Assembly: GCA_029259915.1 (NCBI GenBank)
Contig: JAJDED010000043.1
Location: 62,001-126,000, forward strand
From: Planctomycetota bacterium
GTDB lineage: Bacteria > Planctomycetota > Planctomycetia > Pirellulales > Lacipirellulaceae
Length of the DNA: 64,000 nt
Reading direction: 5' to 3'
The position numbers and the translations under genes are program-made. Shown one piece after another: positions 1-8,620 of this stretch (the first letter of the stretch is position 1; each line of letters starts with the position of its first letter). The notes below the pieces were generated by a model that did not search any database, was not told the origin of the DNA, and was given only the letters and a program-made list of their open reading frames with translations.

Positions 1-570
1 AGCCGCACGCATGGTTGCATGCAATTGAGGATACGCGTGCAGTCGGTTTCTGTCAAACGGATAGGCGTTTGGCCACGGGTGCCAAACCGCTAGCCCGCCT
101 GGAGTTACGTTGATTGGCCTGTTCATATCCCCCTGTTTCCACAGAAAACACGGTTCTGTCGGGTCTGGAAAGATTGATTTTTTGTCTCCCCGACAGGCGA
201 AGGGCGGAGAGCCAAGTGTGGAGGGTTTTCAGCTGAGAGCCAGGGGGAAAGGCCCCTGATCTAACTCTCCGCTCTTGATGCCTTGCTAGCTGACACAAGA
301 TTTCGAACAGGCTTGCTTTGTCAGTGTCCGGAACTCTACGGAACGGCCATCTTTGCATCGGGCGGCACCCATGCTTTGCTAGCGTGGGAACCTTGTTTGA
401 AGAAGAGTTTTCCGCTTTTCGCCCAGAGAAAGCAAAGTCGTTGTTAAACTTTTCCGATTATAGACTCTGTAGCTGTCAGGAAAACAATAGCGGCCGAGCT
501 CGCTACTACCTTGATGTTAACTGACAACCGCAAAAAACTCACTTACCTTACGCTGTAGCGAGACGAACTG
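1..570. other. Non-coding left edge with a short hairpin
   Basis: I find no convincing gene here: the open frames on both strands are short and lack family-like sequence or a ribosome binding site. A compact hairpin lies at 241-258 (CAGGGG, 6-nt loop, CCCCTG) without a T-run. The stretch 231-277 begins AGCTGAGAGCCA and ends CTCTCCGCTCTT. The same bounding words recur at 10611-10662, so this is probably one copy of a dispersed intergenic repeat. The last 100 bases presumably carry the promoter of the polysaccharide export gene, but I see no convincing -35/-10 pair. Confidence 0.5.
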
Positions 571-1635
571 ATGAAGCTGACCTACGAAACAAGCCGACCT
601 GTTCGCAGTGCATTGCTGATGCTAGCGTTGCTACTAGGGACGTCAGGATGCACAGCCTTTCTTGCTCCGCGTGATCCGTTCCCTGCGACTCCTCCTGGAC
701 CGCCGGTCGAGAGTAACGTTCCCCGCGAATTGGATAAGGTGGCATTACCACGCTATGTGATTGAACCGCCCGACATTCTGTTGATCGAAGGTGTCAAGCT
801 GGTTCCAAAATCACCGCACCGAATCGAAACATTTGATCTGCTGTTGGTGCGCGTTTCAGGCGCTTTTCCTGAGTTTCCGATTAACGACGCCTATCCGGTT
901 GACGCCGACGGGAGTGTGAACCTCGGGCCACGCTATGGCAGGATCAAAGTGGTTGATCTAACGATCGAGGAAGCAGAGGACGAAGTACGGTCCGAGCTGT
1001 CTCGGATTCTCACCGAAGTGGATGTTTCCATTTCGCTTGCCCAGTCTGCTGGGGCTCAGGCGGTAACGGGACAACATTTGGTGGGGCCCGATGGACGCGT
1101 GAATCTGGGAACCTACGGATCGGTTTTCATTGCAGGCATGACTATCGAAGAAGCCCGCGATGCGGTCGAAGAGCAATTGTCGCTGAAGCTGGAAGATCCT
1201 GTCGTGTTCGTCGACATCCTGGCCTACAACAGCAAGGTGTACTACATCGTGACGCAAGGCGGAGGATTTGGCGACAACGTGGTTCGGGCGCCGATCACAG
1301 GCAACGAAACGGTGCTTGATGCGGTCGCTGGAGTTGGCGGTATTTCGCAAGTGTCGTCTACGAATTTGTGGATTGCTCGACCTGCACCCAATGGGGTCGG
1401 TTGCGAACAAGTTCTGCCCATCGACTGGGAAGACATCACTCGGGGAGCCTCCACGGCGACCAACTATCAATTGATGCCGGGCGATCGACTGTTTATCGCC
1501 GAGAATAAGTACTCGAAGGCAACTGCCGTTGCTGCCAACTTTCTGCGGCCCTTCGAATCGGCCTTCGGATTCGTATCGCTGGCAACATCCACCGCGAATC
1601 GTATTGTTCGATTCGGGTTGGCAAATACGTTCTAA
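571..1635 (+). CDS. Polysaccharide biosynthesis/export lipoprotein (Wza/outer-membrane auxiliary family)
   Basis: Predicted outer-membrane lipoprotein of the capsule/exopolysaccharide export channel. The N-terminus has a hydrophobic stretch (residues 13-22) and a lipobox-like TSGC with Cys27. The Poly_export domain follows from about residue 55 (start YVIEPPDILLIEGV) and has two related blocks, DADGSVNLG...TIEEAEDEV and GPDGRVNLG...TIEEARDAV. An SLBB-like segment begins near VYYIVTQGG (about residue 217). At 354 residues it is of normal family length. The ATG at 571 is the first start and places the signal correctly, although the ribosome binding site is weak. A secreted Pro/Ser-rich protein and an EpsI protein follow, as at the edge of an exopolysaccharide/exosortase locus. 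The inner-membrane Wzc-like partner is not in the window. Confidence 0.88.
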   Translation: MKLTYETSRPVRSALLMLALLLGTSGCTAFLAPRDPFPATPPGPPVESNVPRELDKVALPRYVIEPPDILLIEGVKLVPKSPHRIETFDLLLVRVSGAFPEFPINDAYPVDADGSVNLGPRYGRIKVVDLTIEEAEDEVRSELSRILTEVDVSISLAQSAGAQAVTGQHLVGPDGRVNLGTYGSVFIAGMTIEEARDAVEEQLSLKLEDPVVFVDILAYNSKVYYIVTQGGGFGDNVVRAPITGNETVLDAVAGVGGISQVSSTNLWIARPAPNGVGCEQVLPIDWEDITRGASTATNYQLMPGDRLFIAENKYSKATAVAANFLRPFESAFGFVSLATSTANRIVRFGLANTF

Positions 1636-1760
1636 GGCGAAGGAACTTGCTTAGCTAACAATTTTATAACGGCTTGAAACCGCGTGTTATTAGCACACAT
1701 TGGCCAAGAAAATTCAACTTTGCAATTGACTACTGAAATTAAGCCAAAGGAATTCGCATC

Positions 1761-2552
1761 ATGATCATTCGCCGGATTCAAATCACTCGTCTGGTGCTGC
1801 TTAGCGTTTCGGCTTTGCTGTTTGGCGTTTTAATGATGTCTGATACGAGGGGGCTGCAACACGATCCCCCCACACCTAATCCATGCGCTGCCGATGGTGT
1901 CTGTCGTCCGAGCGGTCCCTGGGGCAGTAATAAAACGCGGTGGCGTCCTTGGCCTGGCGACACGTTGGGGCAGCAGCCTACGTCCGCGGATGAAGCCCAG
2001 GAGCGTGAGCAACTTCGTCTCAATCCTTACGAACTGCCTACCCCGGAAGACGAGAGCCTGCGAGGTCCCAAAAAATCGAAACGCAAGAAGTCCAGAAGTT
2101 CTGATGAAGCAGGCGAGGAAACTCCCGAACCTCAGCCGGTGGAGCCATTGCCCGGCGAGGATCCCTTCGAAGGATTCGACTTGCAAGGCGACGTGGGTTC
2201 CTCCAGACAGAAAACAAGTCCCCTGGCACAACCCTCTCGGGAAGACATTCCACCTTCGTTGCCGAGCAGTTTGCAAGGAATTTCCCGGTCTTCGCACCGC
2301 CCCTCGACGAATTTCTCAGCACAAACAGCCGAGCAACCGCTGGTATTTGCCGGCGACATGCCTGGCGTAATTCCTGCGCAGAAGAAGCCTGATACTCAAG
2401 CGGGCGAGACTGAGCCAGTTCCATCCGAGATTGTGCGAACTAGTGCCACGGGAACGCAAGGCCTTCGGTTGGTCAATCCGGCTGCCTCCTCGGTAGAGCG
2501 GCTTGAGCGTGAAGAGTTTCGTCAGGCTTATTTCGAGGCCAGCGATCGCTGA
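1761..2552 (+). CDS. Hypothetical exported Pro/Ser-rich protein
   Basis: Not recognised. Residues about 8-28 form a hydrophobic, probably uncleaved anchor or signal (LVLLSVSALLFGVLMM). The rest is low-complexity, rich in Pro, Ser, Glu and basic KKSKRKKSR-like stretches, with no catalytic motif visible. The ATG at 1761 follows AAAGGA at a good distance, which supports the start. It lies between the polysaccharide export gene and the EpsI gene in the same direction, so it may be a rapidly evolving accessory of the envelope or exopolysaccharide locus. That role rests on context only. It could equally be a planctomycete-specific envelope protein unrelated to export. Confidence 0.7.
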   Translation: MIIRRIQITRLVLLSVSALLFGVLMMSDTRGLQHDPPTPNPCAADGVCRPSGPWGSNKTRWRPWPGDTLGQQPTSADEAQEREQLRLNPYELPTPEDESLRGPKKSKRKKSRSSDEAGEETPEPQPVEPLPGEDPFEGFDLQGDVGSSRQKTSPLAQPSREDIPPSLPSSLQGISRSSHRPSTNFSAQTAEQPLVFAGDMPGVIPAQKKPDTQAGETEPVPSEIVRTSATGTQGLRLVNPAASSVERLEREEFRQAYFEASDR

Positions 2553-2690
2553 ACCTTTTAGCTCACTGGGTGTAGAGCTCGCTCGGCTAAGCCGCAAGCG
2601 GCTTGTCGCCAGTTGACAGGCCCTCGGATCACGCCTACCGTGAAGTGATTGGCTTCTCGCTTTCTCGCTAGTCTCTATGAGTGAATTGAT

Positions 2691-3407
2691 ATGTCTGGCC
2701 GTTTAATTCCTGTCGTGTTGGGTGGAGTCCTGATCATTGCCACGACTTTTGTCGAAGGAATTTATCTAAAAGATCGGTGGGGAAAACCAGACATAGAGGC
2801 AGAACTGATTGGCCAACGTTTTGCTCAGGTGCCTAAAGAAATTGGCGAATGGAAAGGCATTGATCTTCCTGTAGACGACGTCGTGAAGAAAACTGCCGGG
2901 GCGGTTCACTATGTGTCGCGACGTTATAAGAATTCGTCGACTGGCCAAGCGGTCGAGCTTTGGCTGATCGTTGGGCATTCCCGCGACATCATTCGGCATA
3001 CGCCGAACATCTGTTATCCCAACTCCGGTTTTCGTCCCAAAGGGAGCCAACTCCGACATACGGTTTATTACGGAAACGGCAAAGAAGGGCGCTTTTATAC
3101 AAGCAAGTTCGAAAAGGAAGACTCTTTTGTTCGTCAGGTACAACGAGTGTTTTGGGCATGGAACCATCCTAAGAAAAACAAGTGGGACGCCCCGGAGAAT
3201 CCAAGGTTCCATTACGGAATGTCCAATCGATCGCTCTACAAAGTCTATTTCACAAGCGCGGTGATGTCGGATGAGAACACCATCGACGACAACCCTGGAG
3301 CGGACTTTGCCAAGTTGATGCTGCCGGCGATCGATGCGGCGCTCTTTCCCAGCGAAAGCTCCCCCGGCACCGTCGCTGAAACGACTGATGCTGGCGAGGC
3401 CTTGTAG
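2691..3407 (+). CDS. Exosortase-associated EpsI family protein
   Basis: EpsI/DUF3485 proteins are encoded with or fused to exosortases, the membrane transpeptidase-like enzymes that process PEP-CTERM proteins. This 238-residue protein has an N-terminal membrane segment (about residues 5-25) and a soluble domain with the family signature around GHSRDIIRHTPNICYPNSGF (about residues 97-116), the conserved His...Pro-x-x-Cys-Tyr-Pro block. It ends in an Ala/Ser/Glu-rich tail. The ATG at 2691 has only a weak ribosome binding site but is the natural start for the anchor. No exosortase gene is visible nearby. A PEP-CTERM substrate lies about 30 kb away at 32153-33229, consistent with a functional sorting system elsewhere in the genome. 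Confidence 0.86.
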   Translation: MSGRLIPVVLGGVLIIATTFVEGIYLKDRWGKPDIEAELIGQRFAQVPKEIGEWKGIDLPVDDVVKKTAGAVHYVSRRYKNSSTGQAVELWLIVGHSRDIIRHTPNICYPNSGFRPKGSQLRHTVYYGNGKEGRFYTSKFEKEDSFVRQVQRVFWAWNHPKKNKWDAPENPRFHYGMSNRSLYKVYFTSAVMSDENTIDDNPGADFAKLMLPAIDAALFPSESSPGTVAETTDAGEAL

Positions 3408-3413
3408 CGCTGC

Positions 3414-4256
3414 TTAGTCCTTGCTTCCGATTTCAACGTCCACTAGAAAGTCGCCCAGTAAGAAATTTCTTCCTAGTAGCAGCGGATATTCCATGTTGTT
3501 GCGGTCGTTGAGTGTGACGAGGACTTTCTTCTCGACGCCCTTCCAAACCAAGGTGATTGGCACTTTATAGCGCCGCTCACGATTGGCGGAGGTCTTGACG
3601 ATGACGTATTTCTCGATGCGGCTTTCCAGCCAGTGAGTTTCGTCGCCACCATTTTTTATTCGGAAACGAATCACTTTGCCTTTGTTTTTGGCCATGGTGT
3701 CTTCTTCGTCGACGATTTCCATCTCTTCGATGTGCAGCGAGCAGCTTTTGGCACCTGTGTCGACACGGGCGCGAAACAGCAGCCCACTCTGTTTTTCCAG
3801 CAAGGTTGCCGTGGCGCCGATAATGCGTTTCTTCTTTTCGGGCGTTTCGTCATTCGGCTCTTCGTCATTCGGCTCTTCGTCAGCTTTGTCGACCGGCTGA
3901 GATTCTTCGCCTTCCGGATCCACTTCGATTGTTGGATCAGATTCTTCAGCGATCTCCTCTTCATTCTCCTCCGAGGAAGTTTCTTTAGTATCCTGGCCCT
4001 CAGTGGAAGAGGGACGATTGCTATCAGATTTCTGATCGCTCGAATCGGCCTCGGAGTCCTTTTCCTGGTCGGATTCACGAGAAGCTTGTTTTTTTGTCTT
4101 CTTTGGCGACATCGGTTTGCGTACAGTTGATTGGGAATCCTCTCCAGCTAGGCACAGCGAGTTTCCATCATACCCGGCTGCCATACACAGCGAAACGATC
4201 ACTGCCAAAGCAGCGAGAATCAAAGGGGCACGACCATTGGCCTCTGGTTTGCTCAC
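3414..4256 (-). CDS. Retropepsin-like aspartic endopeptidase (ATP-dependent zinc protease family, COG4067)
   Basis: The C-terminal domain begins IIGATATLLEKQSGLLFRAR and contains DTGAKSCSL, the Asp-Thr-Gly active-site motif of the retropepsin-like family often annotated as RimK-associated or ATP-dependent zinc protease. It closes with YPLLLGRNFLLGDFLVDVE. Before it lie a membrane/signal segment and about 110 residues of acidic, Ser/Glu-rich linker with a small duplication (PNDEEPNDE), which is unusual for this otherwise short family. I choose GTG at 4256 because GGAGAG lies 7 nt upstream. An ATG at 4307 is open but has no such site. It is divergent from the transglutaminase-like and ATP-grasp genes. 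In other bacteria these three families are linked, and a role in making or cutting amide-ligated peptides has been proposed. Confidence 0.8.
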   Translation of the reverse strand: MSKPEANGRAPLILAALAVIVSLCMAAGYDGNSLCLAGEDSQSTVRKPMSPKKTKKQASRESDQEKDSEADSSDQKSDSNRPSSTEGQDTKETSSEENEEEIAEESDPTIEVDPEGEESQPVDKADEEPNDEEPNDETPEKKKRIIGATATLLEKQSGLLFRARVDTGAKSCSLHIEEMEIVDEEDTMAKNKGKVIRFRIKNGGDETHWLESRIEKYVIVKTSANRERRYKVPITLVWKGVEKKVLVTLNDRNNMEYPLLLGRNFLLGDFLVDVEIGSKD

Positions 4257-4433
4257 AGCATCTCTCTCCTGTGGACAGGACAACTTTCTAAACCCTGAAT
4301 GCATCACATACCCTGCCCCACACGATGGTGATTACAGCGATTTGGGGAAATTTGTGCTGGATGGGATGGTTTCCTCGAGAAAAACAGCTTGGACCACGCC
4401 CCCCCCAACGATTCGCCAGCAATTACAATGGCC

Positions 4434-4449
4434 TATAATAACCTATAAT
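4434..4449 (+). promoter_or_regulatory. Tandem -10 boxes upstream of the transglutaminase-like gene
   Basis: Two perfect TATAAT hexamers start at 4434 and 4444, exactly 10 bp apart, in the divergent intergenic region 4257-4534. Neither has a good -35 at 16-18 bp, so activator dependence or two overlapping start sites are both possible. They would drive the plus-strand transglutaminase/ATP-grasp unit. I see no other element in this 280-bp gap. Confidence 0.4.
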
Positions 4450-4534
4450 TTTCTGTTGTGGCCGACTGGCCGATTCAATTCACCAAGTTTTCCCCCATAG
4501 CGGCCCATCAGCCTCGGGCCCTAGGTGTAGTGTT

Positions 4535-6133
4535 GTGAGTGCAAGGGTTCTTAGTCAACTAGTGGTCGCCGGATTTATTATTCTGGGTCTGATGTTCACC
4601 GGGATACGCTATCAATCCCGCCGCGAATCGCAATTGGCGGTCGAGGACAGCTCTTGGCGACTGACGTACAGCGTCAAATTCGAAGCCAATGAAAGCCTGG
4701 CTGACGAGCCCGACGCCACCCTGAGAATCGGCTTACCGACCGATCGGGCGTACGCAGAGATCCTGAACGAGGAATATTCGCACCCGGGATTAAAAGACAG
4801 AATCGCGGAATACGGCTCCTCGGGAAATCGCGAATTGATACTAACCACGCGGCATGGAGACAAATATGAGGTGCGTGCGGAATTCGAGATTCGGCTCCAC
4901 CCGGAAGCTTCCTGGCATGAGCAGCAACGCTTGGAAAGCCTGTCGGATGGTTCCCGATTACGATACATGCGTAGCGATGAAGAATTCCCTGTGCAAGACG
5001 CGGGGGTTCAGAAGGTAATTCGTCAGAGTCCGAAAGGAGAAAGCAGCGAGGGAGAAATTTTACAATGGCTTTTTGACTACTGTGCAAACGATCTGCAGTC
5101 GTCGACGAAAGATGATGAGGGTGGCGCTGATCGGGTCGATTGGGTATTGGCAAACAAAAAAGCAACCGCGCTAGGACGTGCACGAGCGCTGGTCACGCTT
5201 TGCCGCGTAGCAGGCTTGCCAGCACGGTTGGTCACAGGTTTCGAACTTCGGCAAATCGAGAATCCTCAACCCCATATTTGGATCGAAGTTTTCTATGGCC
5301 ACCGTTGGGTTCCTTTCGACCCAACGCATGGTTACGCGCGGCATATGCCAGCCGATTTCTTGCCTGTCCGCCGAGGTGGTGATTCCGTGGTGCGAGCGCC
5401 TGCTGGAGCCAAGCAGCTACTGACCAAGTATTCGCTATTGCGATTGCCTCCCGAAAAATCGCTGCTGCAATCACAGTCGCGGAGACCGGCCCAGATTTTC
5501 GATCTCACACGCTTGCCAGTAAAGATGCACGAGGTGATGTCGTTGATGTTGCTCTTGCCACTGGGGGCGTTAATTACGGCATTTTTCCGCAATGTGATCG
5601 GCATCCGCACGTTCGGCACGTTTTCTCCCGCCTTGTTGGCAGCGAGCTTTATCTACGCCGCCTGGGGAACGGGAATCGTGATCTTGGCCGTCGTCATGAT
5701 TGCAGGACTGGCGGGGCGGTTTCTACTAGAGCGGCTTCATTTGTTGATGGTCCCGCGGTTGAGCATTGTCTTGACGCTGATCATTTTGTGCGTGGTGTTC
5801 TGCGTGTCGTTGCTCGACTATTTAGCATGGACCCACAGCGGACAGTCCGTTTTGTTGCCGTTGGTGATTCTTACAATCTTGATCGAACGATTCCACGTCA
5901 CCGCTGAAGAAGATGGCATTGCCTTTGCGTTGCAGTTGGTCGTCGGCACGACCATCGTCGCGGCTTTCTGCTATTTGCTGCTGAAGTGGGACGATATCGG
6001 CCGGCTGATGTTGATTTACCCGGAAGCCCATTTTCTTACGATTGCCATGTTTATCATTATGGGCCGCTATTCGGGCTATCGCCTTGTCGAACTATGGCGG
6101 TTCCGTGATTTGGTAAAACCGAAAAAACAATGA
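4535..6133 (+). CDS. Inactive transglutaminase fused to seven transmembrane helices
   Basis: The N-terminus has one membrane segment (about residues 8-24), then a periplasmic region with a transglutaminase-like core: RARALVTLCRVAGLPARLV followed by PHIWIEVFYGHRWVPFDPTHG, which keeps the His and Asp positions. The usual catalytic Cys at the start of the first helix is not seen (the local sequence is ATALGRARAL), matching the family name inactive transglutaminase. From about residue 335 there are about seven hydrophobic helices (VMSLMLLLPLGALITAFF onwards), the 7TM_transglut domain. The GTG at 4535 is the start. The next gene, 36 nt downstream, is the ATP-grasp partner. Known genomics links this pair with the retropepsin-like protease found here upstream and divergent. 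The biochemical product is unknown. Confidence 0.85.
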   Translation: MSARVLSQLVVAGFIILGLMFTGIRYQSRRESQLAVEDSSWRLTYSVKFEANESLADEPDATLRIGLPTDRAYAEILNEEYSHPGLKDRIAEYGSSGNRELILTTRHGDKYEVRAEFEIRLHPEASWHEQQRLESLSDGSRLRYMRSDEEFPVQDAGVQKVIRQSPKGESSEGEILQWLFDYCANDLQSSTKDDEGGADRVDWVLANKKATALGRARALVTLCRVAGLPARLVTGFELRQIENPQPHIWIEVFYGHRWVPFDPTHGYARHMPADFLPVRRGGDSVVRAPAGAKQLLTKYSLLRLPPEKSLLQSQSRRPAQIFDLTRLPVKMHEVMSLMLLLPLGALITAFFRNVIGIRTFGTFSPALLAASFIYAAWGTGIVILAVVMIAGLAGRFLLERLHLLMVPRLSIVLTLIILCVVFCVSLLDYLAWTHSGQSVLLPLVILTILIERFHVTAEEDGIAFALQLVVGTTIVAAFCYLLLKWDDIGRLMLIYPEAHFLTIAMFIIMGRYSGYRLVELWRFRDLVKPKKQ

Positions 6134-6169
6134 CCGCGGCGACGTAACAAGCGGAGCCAACAATACGCA

Positions 6170-7150
6170 ATGGAAAATCAATTCAAACGATTTTGGGCCT
6201 GGCCCGAGGAACTGTCGCAGAGCGGGATTCTTGGGATCAACCACCGCAATGTGGGGGTGATCTTCGAGCACAATCCGCGGCATCTTTACCCGCGAGTTGA
6301 CAACAAACTCCTCACCAAGCAGATTTGTCAGGCCCACGATATCATGGTCCCGGAAACTTACTGTGTATTGCGGGAACATAGCGACTGTCGGCGTTTTCTG
6401 CAGATGATCGGCGATCGGAACGAGCTTGTTGTCAAACCAGCCAGTGGTGCTGCCGGACGGGGAATTATCGTGATCGCCCGTAGGGAAGGAAACACGTTTT
6501 TTACTTCCGGCAATCGAGAAATCCTCTGGAGCGATTTGCGATATCACTTATCCACGATTCTCTCGGGTTTATATTCGCTGGGAGGGCAACTGGATCAAGT
6601 GATCGTTGAGCGCAGGATTGTAAGCCACCCCTTGTTGATGAGCATTGCCACGGAGGGAACTCCCGACGTCAGAGTGATCGTTTATCGGGGTGTACCTGTG
6701 ATGGCGATGATTCGCTTACCTACGTCACGGTCGGGTGGCCGGGCCAACCTGCATCAGGGAGCGGTAGCGGCAGCGGTTGACCTGACCACAGGGATAACTT
6801 TCGGAGGAGTGTGCGAGAATCGCGCGATTACTCACCATCCCGATACGAAGCAGCCAATCGCTGGAATTGAGATTCCTAGCTGGCGCGAGCTGCTCGACGC
6901 TGCCATGCACACCAGCGATGCCTTAGAAATGGGCTACGTTGGAGTCGATTTCGTCATCGATATCAACATGGGCCCAGTGGTCTTGGAAGCCAACGCCCGG
7001 CCTGGTCTGGCAATTCAGCTTGCCCACCGGCAGGGCATTCTCCCGCGGCTACGTTTCGTCGATTCGCTATCTGAAGAAATGCGCACCGGCCAACAGCGTT
7101 GGGAATTAATCCCCAAACTGGCCGATCTCTCCACTTCGTCGATCGTTTAG
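6170..7150 (+). CDS. ATP-grasp alpha-L-glutamate ligase-like protein (RimK-related)
   Basis: ATP-grasp enzymes activate a carboxylate by phosphorylation and join it to an amine. This 326-residue protein has the fold features: an N-terminal lid region, ELVVKPASGAAGRGIIVI (about residues 84-101) as the nucleotide-binding loop, a central EGTPDVRVIVYRGVPVMAM strand, and VGVDFVIDINMGPVVLEANARPG (about residues 258-280), carrying the acidic Asp/Glu/Asn metal ligands. It matches the variant always found beside the 7TM inactive transglutaminase. The two genes are 36 nt apart and probably cotranscribed. The substrate is unknown. A soluble cytoplasmic ligase beside a membrane protein with a dead peptidase-like domain suggests a peptide or polymer tag handled at the membrane, which is inference. 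Confidence 0.85.
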   Translation: MENQFKRFWAWPEELSQSGILGINHRNVGVIFEHNPRHLYPRVDNKLLTKQICQAHDIMVPETYCVLREHSDCRRFLQMIGDRNELVVKPASGAAGRGIIVIARREGNTFFTSGNREILWSDLRYHLSTILSGLYSLGGQLDQVIVERRIVSHPLLMSIATEGTPDVRVIVYRGVPVMAMIRLPTSRSGGRANLHQGAVAAAVDLTTGITFGGVCENRAITHHPDTKQPIAGIEIPSWRELLDAAMHTSDALEMGYVGVDFVIDINMGPVVLEANARPGLAIQLAHRQGILPRLRFVDSLSEEMRTGQQRWELIPKLADLSTSSIV

Positions 7151-7156
7151 TCGCGG

Positions 7157-8491
7157 CTAGCGCCGGGTCGACTCGCGAATCCGCGCCGCCCAAGCGGCGG
7201 CCGTGAGTCGCAAGATAAAACCGAGTAGGAAAATTGCGAAAAAGTAATCGATGTGCAAACCGGCCCACGTTTTGCTTGCAAAATTTTTGCTGCCCCAATC
7301 GTAAAGCAAGCCGCCTGCCAAAGTGCTCAGCGCGTATACCAATTCGATCCAAGCAAACCAAGCCGCGGCATACGAAGCGTAGTTGGACCGACTGCTCAGG
7401 TTGAGCATCAACTTTGGCATTGCGGTGTTGATTCCTGCATAAGCAACCCACAGCAGATAAGCGCCCGCTATCCACCATTTGTGAGCAGGGGAAGCGATAA
7501 TGAAAAACAGCAATCCCATCGCAACAAGCACTTGGGAAACAACCAATACTGGCACGCTGCCCCACCGGTCCGTCAATCGGCCAGCGGTGGGCATCACTAG
7601 CGATTGAATCCCCTGCGAGGTTCCATCCAGCGTCAGACGCTGGGCATAGGAAATGTCGAGCACCCGCATTTGATAAAAAAACGCGGCCGTTTGCGTGATG
7701 CCGTTGGCCAAAGAAAACCAACCGCCATAAACGAGAAAACGTCGAAAGTTGCGATCAAAAAAAGGTGCGAACGCGGCTTTTAATGTGTGTTGCGATGTTT
7801 CGTCCCCTTGGCGGAGCGGACGTGCAATGTCAGGGGCTTTTGCCAACTGCAAAGCGGCGAGTCCCATAATTACGGCGCCGACGATTGCACAGACCGCGTA
7901 ACCAAGCCACATCATGTCGTTTTGATCCAGAAATTTGCATCGAGCCTTCCACCACCAGGTTCCCCCTGCCCCAAGGAGCATACCAAACACCTGAAAACCG
8001 TTGAGCAAACCGGCGCGTCGTCCGATAAAGCGACCTCGCAGCGAGCGCGGCACGACGTCGCCAATCCAGGACCAGAGAGCCACGATGCCCAAAAATTCCA
8101 GCAGATGGTAGATCGTCCACATCGACACCAAGATCGCCAATGAAACTGACAGGCTCATGTTCGGTTGCGGAGCGGAAAGAATTGGCAGCAACAAGAGCAC
8201 GCCAGAGCTGGCCAAAAACGAACGCACACAGAACGAGCGACGGTTGCCAACCGACGCAATAAGCATGGGCGTGGCAAGCCGCAACACGCCCACCAATCGG
8301 GGCGCCGCCAGGATCAAACTTATCGCAAAACCTTTGGCCCCATGAGCCCCAGCCAGATAGACGATCAGCGAAGAACTGATAATTCCATTCCCCAGCCCCC
8401 AGCAGGCGCCGTTGAGATAAAACCGGCGCATCGCATCGCGTCGGAACCCGGGTGAACGTTTGCTCTCGGGAGTTTTGCGTGCATGGGCCAT
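7157..8491 (-). CDS. Major facilitator superfamily transporter
   Basis: About twelve hydrophobic segments spread over 444 residues, with an MFS-like loop DVVPRSLRGRFIGRRAG (about residues 165-181, after the fourth or fifth helix) and a second-half counterpart AGRLTDRWGSVPVLVVSQ. It therefore has the usual 6+6 layout. I start at the ATG at 8491, because the further upstream frame opens only with TTG. An N-terminal Arg/Lys-rich stretch precedes the first helix. The substrate cannot be read from sequence. The gene is convergent with the ATP-grasp gene (6 bp between stops), so no functional link is implied. Confidence 0.85.
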   Translation of the reverse strand: MAHARKTPESKRSPGFRRDAMRRFYLNGACWGLGNGIISSSLIVYLAGAHGAKGFAISLILAAPRLVGVLRLATPMLIASVGNRRSFCVRSFLASSGVLLLLPILSAPQPNMSLSVSLAILVSMWTIYHLLEFLGIVALWSWIGDVVPRSLRGRFIGRRAGLLNGFQVFGMLLGAGGTWWWKARCKFLDQNDMMWLGYAVCAIVGAVIMGLAALQLAKAPDIARPLRQGDETSQHTLKAAFAPFFDRNFRRFLVYGGWFSLANGITQTAAFFYQMRVLDISYAQRLTLDGTSQGIQSLVMPTAGRLTDRWGSVPVLVVSQVLVAMGLLFFIIASPAHKWWIAGAYLLWVAYAGINTAMPKLMLNLSSRSNYASYAAAWFAWIELVYALSTLAGGLLYDWGSKNFASKTWAGLHIDYFFAIFLLGFILRLTAAAWAARIRESTRR

Positions 8492-8536
8492 GCGGACCAA
8501 CTTACGACGAACACCCCCTTGGCTGCAAGCAAGCTG

Positions 8537-8607
8537 TTAGCAGTTTGCTATTAGCGATTAGATTTTTATCCGAAAAACCTGTCCAGCATGGCTAACAGCT
8601 AATAGCT
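8537..8607. repeat. Inverted heptamer array (TTAGCNN family), copy 1
   Basis: Left arm 8537-8562 reads as consecutive 7-mers (TTAGCAG, TTTGCTA, TTAGCGA, TTAGA). The right arm 8591-8607 is the reverse complement of the same unit (GCTAA, CAGCTAA, TAGCT). The arms can pair into a hairpin over a 28-nt loop. It fills the gap between the MFS and CHAD genes. The same unit makes a second hairpin at 9671-9746. Confidence 0.75.
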
Positions 8608-8620
8608 CGCATGCAGTTAT

